From Branchinecta lynchi (Eukaryota > Arthropoda > Branchiopoda > Anostraca > Branchinectidae): a stretch of 64,000 nucleotides of DNA. Made by a program: the position numbers and the translations under genes. The DNA is taken from assembly GCA_023053575.1 (NCBI GenBank), contig JAKZAP010000004.1, positions 23,675,252 to 23,739,251 of the forward strand. The letters run 5' to 3'. Under the pieces are notes generated by a model that had not been told where the DNA came from, did not search any database, and saw only the letters and a program-made list of their open reading frames with translations. This document shows positions 24,801 through 36,800 of this stretch, one piece after another; position 1 is the first letter of the stretch, and every line of letters begins with the position of its first letter.

Positions 24801-27800
24801 GACATTCATTTGTTTATTCTATGGAGTCGGAGAGATCTAGTGTAATCGAAGGAGAAGGGGTCGATATATAATGTTCTAACGAGGAAATATGTTGTTCAAG
24901 CGAGGAGCCGAGGATGTTGTTCAATGAGGATTCGCTCCCTACCCCTTTATTCTCAAACTGGTATAGTTCTGCGCATGGATGATGGCGACATTAATTTTTC
25001 TATGCTATGGACGTCGGAGAGATCTAGTGTAATCGAAGGAGAAGGGGTTGATATATAATGTTCAAACGAGGAAATATGTTGTTCAAGCGAGGATGTTTCT
25101 CAATGAGGATTCGCTGGTAAAGTACAGGTCAAGTTCGTAGATGGGTCCTTTAGTCCTATCTTTAGAGGCAGAGGAGGGGTTTCGAATTTACGGTAAAAAC
25201 ATGTATGTTTTGTAAGCTAATAAGTTATTCATTGAGGGGGTAAGGAGGTCCGCTGAATCCATATCTGAACTGGACAAATGGTTCATCACTAATTCGGCTG
25301 AAACTGGAAGTTTGGTTGAACCTCAAAGTTGTTTCTGAAATTGATTAGAGATTCGGTATTGGGGCAAGGAGACATGCTGAATCCATTTTTGAACTTTGTT
25401 TTAACAGTAAAAATATTAGTCCGCCGATTTCTGTTATGAATTTATGATACAGTTCACACCGGACTGATGAATATGGGATTTCATTTTAAGCCAGAGTCTA
25501 CAGTGTGTGAAGGGAGTCGAGTTCTAAGAATATTTTAGAGAGGACTGTCCCAAGATACGCCGACAAGCTTTCGTTCCTGCAAACCATGTCTCTGGTTTTG
25601 CTTCTAGTGGAAAGCTCTGTTCTAGCAGGCAAGCAGCAGTTTCAAGTTGAAGGTAGACTAGAACCTAAATGTGCTGAAGCTGTGCGGCAGTTCCCTGGCT
25701 CCGTAGCCAAAATATCTTGAAAATTCGAGTAAAATTTTTGAGAAACAGAATAATGTACAGAAATAAAAAGTAACGTGTTCTCACAGGTTCGAAAATGCTG
25801 CGATCTGGTGCTGATAGCCATTTCTGTTCGTGATTTGTGTTAAGTTTGTGATTCCGTTACTGCGCATGGGATTGGGACACAGAACTGATATCGCGTTTGC
25901 CTGCTGAAACCTAAAACGCTCCCTCATTGCTAAAGAAATTGGACCTTAATCCAATTAACCAGAGTTTTACTGAAAAATTAATCATGGCATTGGTAATCGA
26001 GGTAGGGGTCGTGACAGGCTAACTTTTTGCTTCATTGCCTTCGCCACCGTATTGCCCTCTTGAAATACAATTTGTCTGCCGGGAAGCTGCTGAAGGCTAC
26101 ACAACCGAAGCAAGGGCTTGTTTTGTGTTGAAAATATTTACAGTTTACATCTGCGTAGTTCATTAGTAGCACTGGTGGTACACACACAAAAAACGCGGTG
26201 AAAAAAAAAAAAACAATGAAAAAAAAAATATTCCTTGAACCTAAGCTGACTTTGAAACATATAATCAAATAATGCATAAAAGGGTACGTCAGCTACGATG
26301 CTTTAGCAGCAAAAGCATCGTAGCTGACGTACCCGTTTTATGCCTTATTTGATTAGATGAAAAAGTAAAAAACAAAGCAAAACACGTAGTTTCTTTTTAA
26401 TCTGTGTTTTTTCCTCTTTGATTTCATGTGAATAAAGATGTGCCTCCATCCCCTCTATCGCTCAAACTTAAAGTATGTTGTTGAAAATAAAATAAAAATT
26501 CTATCAAAACCATTTTTAGTGGAGTGGCAGCTGGGGCCAGGTTTCCCACGAGTCAAGTTCGTCTATGACAGGTTTTAAGTTCAACTCTTGTATACTTGTG
26601 CACATATATGTATAGATGTGGATTTTGGTGTAACAGCACCAAAGAAGACCAGACATACTTCAATCCGTAATGAAAAGTTGGAATCGATGATATGCCATTT
26701 TTAATGAAGTTGCGACGAGGGGGGTATTAGGCTGTTACGGTTTGGTTTATTGCACTTGTTTTTGCCGTGCTAAATGAAAAGAGGTTAAAAGGGTCGGAAT
26801 GGATGGCAAGACATTCAGTATTGAAATTGAAACCGTTCTTGCAATCTTTGGCGGTTTGTTTACATCAAAAGCTTTTAAAGTGGCATGATTTCAGATTAGA
26901 TTATTTCAGTACTTGCATGGTTATTGTAGATTAGATAAAAATTTTATTTTACACATGTATACAAAACATTTTACAGCACCTGCTAAGAGTCTTCTCTATT
27001 CTACATAATGTGGTAACACTATTTATACATTATTCTACATGCCATTCATACACGGTTCATACATATACAACAAACATTCTGCTTACAAAAAACACTCGCG
27101 CATCTATTACTATTCTTTTGCAATGAAAAATCTCTTCGCTGTAGCCTTGAAGGATGCCAGACGACTCGAATTTCTAATTTCAACTGGAATTATATCCCAT
27201 ACAGAGGGGGCAAAATTTCTAATCACGAAAGAAGCTTCAGTCGTGTTTCCAAATGGGTGTACCAGATTTGATGCCCCTCGTGTATCATGAATATCGAGAT
27301 CACTGTTAATGGAGAAAAAAAATTGAAAAGAGGAGGGAAGTATATTATTGAGAAATTCATGTGAAAATACTAACTTGATAATCTCTAGTTTTTGAAATAT
27401 CAAGTAGTTGATTCTTAATGTAAAGTTCATTAATATTAAGAGTAATCAAAGTTTTAGGTGACAAAAGTTTAACGGCTTTATTTTGGATTTTTTTTTGGAT
27501 CCCAAAACGTAAGTGGTGGGATACCTATGACATCGCAAAAGTTGTCCGTCCGTCCGTCCGTTCGTCTGTCCGTCTGTGCGCACTATAACTCTCGAAGGGA
27601 ATGAGATATTTTGATGAAACTTGGTGTGAGGACTCTTTGGGTCAAGAGTAAGGTCGAGTTCGTAGATGGGCTCTGTAGCTCTACATTTAGGAGTGGGGGG
27701 GGGGTTAAATTAAGGGGAAAATTAAACAAATGATGTGATAGTCGATTATGGGGTAAGAAGACATGCTGAACACGGTGGTGAAAACCATTTTGTCATCGGA

Positions 27801-30800
27801 CAAGTAGTTCGCTCGGAATCCGGCCAAAACCTGAATTTTTTTTAGAAGTAAAAGTTTTATCTGAAGCTGATTAGATATTCGATATAGAAGTAAGAAGACA
27901 TGCTGAACACGATGGTGAAATCCATTTTTTCGCCGGACAAGTAGTTATCCCAAAATCCGGCCAAACCGGAAAGTTTTTTAAACTAAGTTTTATTTGAAGT
28001 TGATTAGATGTTCGATTTAGGGGTAAGAAGACATGCTGGACACGACGAAAACCATTTTTTTCGCCAAAACCGGAAAGTCTTTTAAAAATAAAAGTTTTAT
28101 TTGAAGTTGATTAGATGTTCGATTTAGGGGTAGAAAGACATGCTGAAAAAGATGGTTAAAATCATTTTTTCGCAGGGCAAGAAGTTCGCCCAGAATTCGG
28201 CCAAAACCGGAAAGTTTGTTAAAAGTATAAGTTTTATCTGAAGTTGATTAGATGTTCGATATAGAGGTAAGAAGACATGCTGAACACTTATTTGAAAAGT
28301 ATTTTCTACCCGGACAACTTGTTCGCCCGGAATCAGGCCGAAACCGGAAAATTTGTTGAAATCAAAAGTTTTATTCGAAGTTGATTAGATGACATATTTA
28401 GGGGTAAGAAGACACACTGAATCTGTATATGACAATCTTTTTTTTACCGGGTGTCAAGTTGGGTGAGTGGTAAGGCAAGACGTGGAGTGGTAAGGCTGTC
28501 TATGCAGATGAGACGGTGGTACGAAAGAATAAATATTTGTATTAGCACAGTAAGTATAAAGGTGTTGAGTCTACGCGAGTCTGATCCAGTCTGAAGTGAA
28601 GATGTCTCCGGCTTGTATATATATGTGTCAGGCTCTGTAGGACAAGGCTGTAGGCACGTACTCTTCGCGTGAGCCTGTGTCCTACATCTCTGAAGTTAGT
28701 CAACCCTGACACCGGGACATATAGCTTGTTCGGAATCCGGTTGAAACCGGATTGTTTTTTATAAGAAGTTACTTGAAGTTGATTAGATGTTCTTTATACG
28801 GATAAGGAGATACGCTGAATTCGCTTCTGAACTTCTTTTTTTTTTTGGACCAGTATGGTAGTTCGTTTGCGATTGTCTGGATCAAGTATTAGATTTTTGG
28901 GATCCCATCGAAACCTTTGGTCTTGTTATTTTTTTATAACATGACACAAAATTACTTGTCCATGTAGAGCAACCATAGCAAATGTACGGGTAAAAAATAG
29001 CGAAATAAAGTAATCAAAAAATGTTCTGTGAGACTAGGTTTTTAACTCGGCGGAGCACTCCCGGAGACCTTGACAATTTTGAAGCTATAATATTTGAATG
29101 TGTTTTCCATGATAGATTTTCATCAATCATAAAACCCAGGTACTTTGTTACCTTTACTCTTTTTATTTGATTTCCGTTTACTATTAATTCTAAATTAGAT
29201 TCAATACTAGATATCCGAGAAAATAAAATGTAATTAGTTTTGGTATAATTTAATGTCAAAAGATTGAAATCTGCCCACTCAACAAACTCGGTCAATGCCT
29301 TTCTCATTTTATCAAAAAGTAGATCAGCTGATGGAGCAGCTACAAGTAAAAGAGTATCGTCTGCAAAAAGGATTATACCAGCCTTTGACAAATAATACTT
29401 AATCCAATCTATACAAATTAAAAATGAAGGGGGACCTAGTATAGACCCCTGGGGAACTCTGCAAGTTATCTCACTAGCAACAGAATTAAAACACCCATTC
29501 ACCACAATTTGCTTCCGGTCACTCAAATAAGATTCAAACCATGACAGACTCTTTCCAGTCACACCGATTTTTTCCAGCTCAAGTAGTAACTATCTATGGT
29601 CACTCGTGTCAAACGCCTTCTTCAAATCCAGGAATAAAGCGGCTGGAATCAGACCCGCTTCAAACGCCGTATTAAACAGGCAACAAGTTTAATAGTCGCC
29701 ATTTCAGTTGACATTTTTCTCCTAAAACCAAACCGAGTATTTATAAGAATTTTATTATTTTCAACGTAATCAGTTAGCCTGGATCCTGTCACCTTTTCAT
29801 ATATTTTTGAAAAAAAGGGAGGATAGAAATGAGCCTTTTGTTTGAAGGGTCATCTCTCTTACCTCCTTTATGCAATGGTATTATTTTAGCGACCTTCAAA
29901 CCTTCCGGGAAAATCCCTTTTTCCATGGATTTATTAATCAATTTACATAAAATTGGTGTTATAACTGGTTTAACTGATTTAACGATCTTAAGAGAAATCC
30001 CATCTACACCACTTGAATTTGAGTGCATTCCACTGATAATTTGTCCCACTTCATTTGACAACCGACAATCTACTGGAACTTCCGACTGAACTATTTTGGG
30101 ACCCCTGTTAATTCTTTTCCGAGCATCATCACATAGTTTCGCACCCTCACTAGACAAATATTCACATAAATAATTTGCGACATCCTTTGGGGTGGTCAAA
30201 TTCCTCTCTGTTTCTAATTTATTAACAACTTCTATTTTACCCCTTTGTCCCAGGAGGGATTACCGTTTTCCATGTTTTTTTCATATCACATTTATGCTTC
30301 AAAAATTCATCTTGAAAATAAATTGTTTCCGCTTTCCGTTTCAATCCGTTTAAAGTATTCCGGTAATTTTTAAACTGCTGAAAATTAATGACAGATGGTT
30401 CAGCTCAATATATTTTATACAATTCATTTTTCCGATTTATAGAATTTAGAATACCCTGAGTAATCCATGGTTTCTTTGGGAATTTCGTGCTACCCCTTTT
30501 AAGTCTCCTAAGAGGGCGTCTCATTCGATACCTTTGTAATTATAGCGACAAAAATATCATACGCAACCGAGGGGTTGTCTTCTTCAAGTACTGGAGTACA
30601 ATCTGCGTCACCCATTTCTTTCTGAAATTTTTTCAAATTATCTTTTCTTAAATCACGAAAGAATGTTTTTTTTATTTATTCATTCTTATTTATAATCCCG
30701 GAAGAATTTTTTATTTTACTAAGAAGAAAAAGATGTGGAATTTCTTGGTTCTAACGCTGTTTTATATAAGGTGTGATAAACATTTTACTTTCAGACTCCA

Positions 30801-33800
30801 CGTCTGAGCGCTTGCGCACTTGTTATGAAGTTATGATGTCAAATATTCTTAAAAAACAGTTGAGCACCAACCGTTTTCGTGTTGTTTTATATTGCTGAAT
30901 GCTGTTGTATAACTTTTTTTTTTACCATATTGTGTTATAAATGAACTGAACGGAAGTGAAACTTTCCAGGCATATACGTGTGTTGAATATATGGACAATA
31001 TCTTTCAAACTATTTTTGTGAATTTGGATATGTCTTGTTGATGTCCTTTAAGAAAATTGAGCAGCCTCGCGAATCCGTTTTCTCTTGCTCCTTCCAGTAT
31101 ATTAAAAATAAAAATCTTTGTGTAATTTTTATGACATTTGGACACATCTGTTAATGTCCTTAAAAATAGCTGACCATCCTTTCCTCGAAGCCGTTTTCTT
31201 GTCGCTCTGCCTGCATCCTTTAGTGGTGAACTAAAAAAGGTAATAAACAAAATACATGAGATGAATACATGAGAACACAAAAGCATGTGTTTATGGGCGT
31301 TCTGTCGTGTGAGAAAACTCGGTCGTCTGTGGGAAAATGTGTTATTTACATTCGACGCGGTGGTTATTTGCCGTCTTTTTCTCGTCAGCGTGGAATACCT
31401 GATGTGGGTTACCGTACCGGAAGATTGATGAGATGTTGTGTGCTCTCTTTAGTGATGCACCCACCTACAGTCGCGTTAGTAGGTTACGTTGGTGGAAATG
31501 GTCATAATGGTGCATTGCTGTCTGGGACACTCCCCTTTTATTACGTACTTATTGCCTTTTACTTTATCGTTAGCTTCCTTATGGAATCATAAGCCTCAAT
31601 GCCTTGTTTCGTTTTGCACCTAGAACTTTTTAGTGCTTTTGAGCCGAGCCGAGTCTGCCAGTCAAGCAGCGCATTTTCCGGCTTGAGCCTGAAGAGGACC
31701 CTTGCCAAGAATGGCCGAAATGTAGCTTTTATAAAATTCAGCTGACGTATCCGTTTTGCACTGTCAAATACGATTCGCAGCTTTGGCTGAAGGAATACTT
31801 AGCAGCTCAAACTTGGCCGAAAGCCTCAAGTTCCACCAGCAACTCTTTTAAAAACTAGGACACAAGAAGGTTCATTTTGTTTCATTCTGAAAGACCTGAT
31901 AGCCAACATCTCTATCTTGTGTTACGGACTCCTTTACTTGTAGTTGGCTTTTACTACTTCTTAAAGGACTATTACGCACTATTTACTCGTCAACTTACAG
32001 TATTTTAAAATATTTGAATACTTCAAAACTAGGCTGTGCTTTCAGCAAATAACCCACGGTGTTTGCTGTTTTAAGCCTTTTCCGAGACCGGTTGACTTGT
32101 AGCGGAAACAGGGAAACAATTTACAAAACCGGTTTTTCTGAAGGAAAAACTTCTCGCAGACAACCGTCGACAGCGTGATACACATCGAAGGTAGCAAACC
32201 ACGGCAAGTGAGGAAATCAGCTTGGTTTTATTAGAGGGTTTAGAATGTACCGTAAGAAATTTGGGTCTCCGGGTTTAATAATGTATGGATTGATTATGAA
32301 AGTAGGTTGCGTTAGTATTGTAGGTAAGACAGGTCCTTCAACAATGACGTTCATATTTTCAGATATTTTGCTTCGAACCTCCGCGTCGGAGTAGCCTAGA
32401 CAGGTAGTCGATAACTTCATGGGCGAATATTGTTATTTTCGAAAAAGCATATTTTCGATGTGAACAGATATTCTAGTACGGACTTTGCTTCAGGGTCATC
32501 AGCGCCATTGCCACGCAATGGCTCGACTTTTTCCTTAATCTAGTGCATCTTGCTTAGTGTACCGATCCTGGGGAATCCCCCTTTCGTCTTACTTAAGGTG
32601 CATTCATATTGGCGCTAGTGCCGTCCACACTGGATCAGCTTTTGCGTAAAAAAGAAGGCTCTTACGGGAAATTTAAGGGCCCAGTATAAGTTACAAGTAA
32701 ATTCACGTGCCTGCGGACACGGCCCTGTCGTGGCGGCCTTCCTATGTTTTACTTTATTTTCTTTTAGCGCGTTGGTCACGGTGACGATCGTCATCAGGAC
32801 GCTGATAGATCCCCAAATTTCGTCCAGTTCATCGACTGCGTGTGGCAGGTCACCAACCAGTTCCCCCATGCCTTCGAGTTCAACGAGCACTTCCTCGTCA
32901 CGATTCTTGATCATCTCTATTCTTGTCTCTTTGGAACCTTCTTGTGTAACAGGTACGGTTCTTCCTTAAAGGACCCTTCGCACTATTTAGTATTCAACTT
33001 ACAGTATCTTAAAATATTTGAATACTTTTAAAACTAGGCTGTGCTTTCAACAAATAACCACGGTTTTGGCTGTCTTAAGCCTTTTCTGAGACCCGTTGAG
33101 CTACAGCAACAACAGGAAAGAGATTTACTTAACCGGCTTTTGGGATCCCAAAACGTAAGTGGAGGGATACCTATGACATCGCAAAAGTTGTCCGTCCGTC
33201 TGTAAACCCGATAACTCTCGAAGGGAATGAGATATTTTGATGAAACTTGCTGTGACGATTGTTTGGGTCAAGAGTAAGGTCAAGTTCGTAGAAGGGCCCT
33301 GTAGCCCTACATTTGGGGGCGGGGGAGGGGGTTCAAAGTAACGGACGAACAAAATATTTTGAAACAGCTAATGTGATAGTCGATTATGGGGTAAGAAGAC
33401 ATGCTGAGCAGACATGCTGAGCACGATGGGGAAAACCATTTTCTCGCCGGACAAGTAGTTCGTCCGGACTCCGGCGAAAACCGGAAAATTCGTTAAAAGT
33501 AAAAGTTTCATTTGAAGTTGATTAAATGATTTTAGTTAGGGGTAAGAAGAATGCTAAGCACGATGGTGAAACAAAAATTTCTCGCCGGAGAAGTGGTTCG
33601 TCCGGAAACCGACAAAACCGGAAAGTTGGTTAAAAGTAAAAGTTTCATTTGAAGTTGATTAAATGTTCGATTTCAGGGCAAGAAGACATGCTGAACATGA
33701 CGGTTAGAACCATTTTCCAGCCGGACAACTAGTTCGCCTGGAATCCGGCCAAACCGGAAAATATGTTAAAAGCAGTTTTATCTGAAGTTGATTAGATGGC

Positions 33801-36800
33801 AGATTTAGGGGTCAGAAGAGACGCAGAGTCTGTATATGACACTCGTTTTTTATCCGGACATATAATTAGTCGGGAATCCAGTTGTAACCGGATTTTTTTT
33901 TTTTTTTAAGTCAAAGTTTTATTTGAAGTTACGCAAATATTAGATTTTTCGCATCCCATCGACACCTTTGGTCTTGTTCTGATGGAAAAACTTCTCGCAG
34001 ACAACCGTTGACAGCGTGATACACATCGAGGGTAGCAAAACAGGGCAATTGAGAAAATCCGCGTGAGTTTTGTTAGAGGGGTTAGAATGTACCGTATGAA
34101 ATTTGGGTCTCTGGGTTTAGAAATATATGGAGTGGTTATGGAAGTAGGTTGTGTTAGTATTATAGGTAAGACAGGTCCTTTAAAGTCTTTACCCAAACCC
34201 GGACTTCATAATAATGATCATAGAAACACGCCTTTTGGTTTGGGCCCGATTGATACATGGACAGGATTTCAGGCATCCCTGTATCGAAGCGCTTAAATGA
34301 TTTGAGATAAAACTTTTACTTATCGCATCACAAATTTCCGTTTTTCCCAATTTGTCGGCGAACTAGATACCTGCCGCGAAAGCAAAGCTCAGATATGGAC
34401 TTGGATTTTTTGTTGTCCCATAATTTAAAACCCCTCCCCCACCCCTAAATAGACGGATACGGGGCCGATCTTCGAACTTGAACTGTTCTTTGACCAAGAG
34501 AATTCCCACACCAAACATGGTATCTCAACCCCTTTGAGAGCTATTGCGTGGCTCTCTCGTATCCCGTCCCTGCGTTTTTGTGTCCCAAAAATGTGTCCGA
34601 CTAGGTACGCGTATGCAAGCCTATGTACAGAATGTTCAGCAGTCGAATGAAGACCTTGTGAAACAAAACGTAACAAGACAGAACCTATGCGTCGACACAG
34701 ATGAGCTCTAGCCTAAAGGTGTAACCTCGCCATTCCCCCAGGACTCCTTTTGAGGAGTTCCCGTGTTTTTGTTTGTCACAACTCCTAGCGACTCACTTCC
34801 CGTATTCTCGCAAGTCCCCAGGACGGGGAATGATCCGATCACCATCATATCAGACGTTTCGATGGGATCCCAAAAATAAAATATTTGATCCAGACAACTG
34901 GGTCTTGTCTTCGCCAGACTCCTTGAGCATTTTTACTATTAAAATTCAGAAACAGATTAAGGCCAAATAGCTAATCACCTAAGAAAACCAAGTTCAGATA
35001 TGGATTCAGCATGTGTGTTTACCCCTATAAGTCATATCTGTTTTGACGAAATGTTCCTGCCATTTCTGCCAATTTCCCGGTTTCGGCCGAACTCCGGAAC
35101 TACTTGTCCGGCGAAAAAAGAAAGCCCAAAAACGAACGTCTTTCCCCAGTAATGAACATCTAATCAACTTCAAATAAAAATTTAACTTAAAACAAATTTT
35201 CCGACTCCAGCCGGATTCCGGTCGAACTATATGTCCGGGTAAAAAATGATTGTCACACACAGATTCAGCATCTCTTCTTACCCCAAAATCGTATATATAA
35301 CCAACTACGAATGAAAGTTTAACTTTTAACAATTTTCCGGTTTGGGCCGGATTCCGGGTGAACTACATGTCCGGGTAGAAAATTGTTTTCACATAAGAGT
35401 TCAGCATATCTTCTTGCACTAAATCGAACATCTAATCAACTCCAAATAAAACTTTTAATTTTAACAAACTTTCCGGTTTGGGCCGGAATCCGGGCGAACT
35501 ACTTGTCCGTCGAGAATATAGTTTTCACCATCGAGTTCAACATGTCTTCCTATCCCTACATCGAACATCTAATCAACTTCAAATCAAACTTTTACTTTTA
35601 ACAATCTTTCCGGTTTTGGCCGGATTCCGGGTGAACTACTTGTCCGATAACAAAATGGTTTCCACCATCGTGTTCAGCATGTCTTCTTACCCATACTCGA
35701 CTATCACATTAGCTGTTTCAAAATATTGGGTTTGCCCCTTAATTACCCCATCCCCCACCTCTAAATGTAGGGCTACAAAGCCCACCTACGAACCTGACTT
35801 GTCCGATGAACCAACGAATCCTCAAACCAAGTTTCATCAAAATATCTCATTCCCGTCGAGAGTTATCGCGCTTACAGACGGACGGACGGACAACTTTTGC
35901 GATGCCATAGGTATCCCTCTACTTACGTTTTGGGATCCCAAAAGGACTCCCTTTCAGATTCGGTGGGGAATCTATTTGGAAGTTCCTGGTATTCTTATTC
36001 TTTTAAAGCAGACATTAGAGCTGGTTAATAACAATTTGTGGTATATCAATATTAATTTTAGCTATGGTTTAAAACTGATTCTGACAAAATGCCATTTTTT
36101 TTTCAATTGTGGTAACGTGTTTTTGCTTGTTAAGTTATAACAGTGTAAAACGTAATCAGAATAAACAAAACCAAAATAAAGTAGATCCAGACTAATTCCG
36201 TCACCTGAATATCTTTTTTTCGAACAAACCCGTTTTGGAAGCTTTCCCCTTGTTCTCGTTGTGTTTCCGTCCGCGTGGAGGGACTCCCCCCATTCTCGCC
36301 GATCTGCTTGATTCCCCAAGGAGTCCTCGGGTAACGGCGAGAATACGCCGTAAGTCTGCCATTTCTGCATTTTGTCTAGCCAAAACGTGGTGCACAGGCT
36401 GATTGCGAATCATGAGCCTCGTTTTTGTTGCTTGCTGCACCTCCACTTCTCGGCCGCTTCCGGGTTGATTCTTTCTACATTCGTTTTTGCACTGCAGTGC
36501 TTCCGAGGAAGATATCAGCGCCTCTCGAAAATCGCGGACTTGTTTATCGACCAAGTCCGTCGTTCCCTGCAAGGTGATGCTACCGCAAGAAGAAATCTTG
36601 CAGACAGTGAATCCAAAAATGCATCTTGTGCAGAAGCAAGGAAGTGCTGCAGCAGCGATGCGGCAGCACTATTGCAACAAAACGAGGCTATGGTTGATGC
36701 TGCTAAACGGACAAGTCAGCCGAGATATATTCCAGCGATATTTGGTGAAGAAATCAAAGCACTACATTGATTCGTTTTAAGAACGAATTTTCTGAGTATA

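Larger units (their letters stand above)
26936..30729 (-). mobile_element. Jockey/CR1-like LINE, 5'-truncated, interrupted by family B
   Basis: Coding remains run on the - strand: pre-RT linker about 30230-30480, RT about 29010-30200, and post-RT C-terminal region 27110-27430. The 3' end is near 26936 with an AAAATAAAA-like tail. The endonuclease is missing at the 5' end. A family B element (27497-28927) lies between RT and C-terminal region. Boundaries are set by comparison with the unsplit repeat I. Confidence 0.8.
26440..30840 (+). repeat. Dispersed repeat I, copy 1, split by a LINE
   Basis: Left part 26440-26935 and right part about 30730-30840 match 50830-51597 in order (GATGATATGCC, GGTATTAGGCTG, GGTTTGTTTACAT, AAAGCTTTTAAAGTGG; then GGTTCTAA, ACTCCACRTCTGAGC, CTTGCGCACTTG). 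The other copy is continuous here, so the LINE inserted later. Confidence 0.75.

Noticed and set aside
28452..28711. Interpretation as a MITE rather than a solo LTR
   Set aside because: TG...CA ends, 5-bp duplication, internal TATA-like and AATAAA signals fit an LTR better; a MITE cannot be fully excluded without other copies.
36372..36780. 132-codon and overlapping open frames on both strands
   Set aside because: Lie within MITE M copy 2 and its flanks; the same frames occur in copy 1, as expected for a GC-rich MITE.
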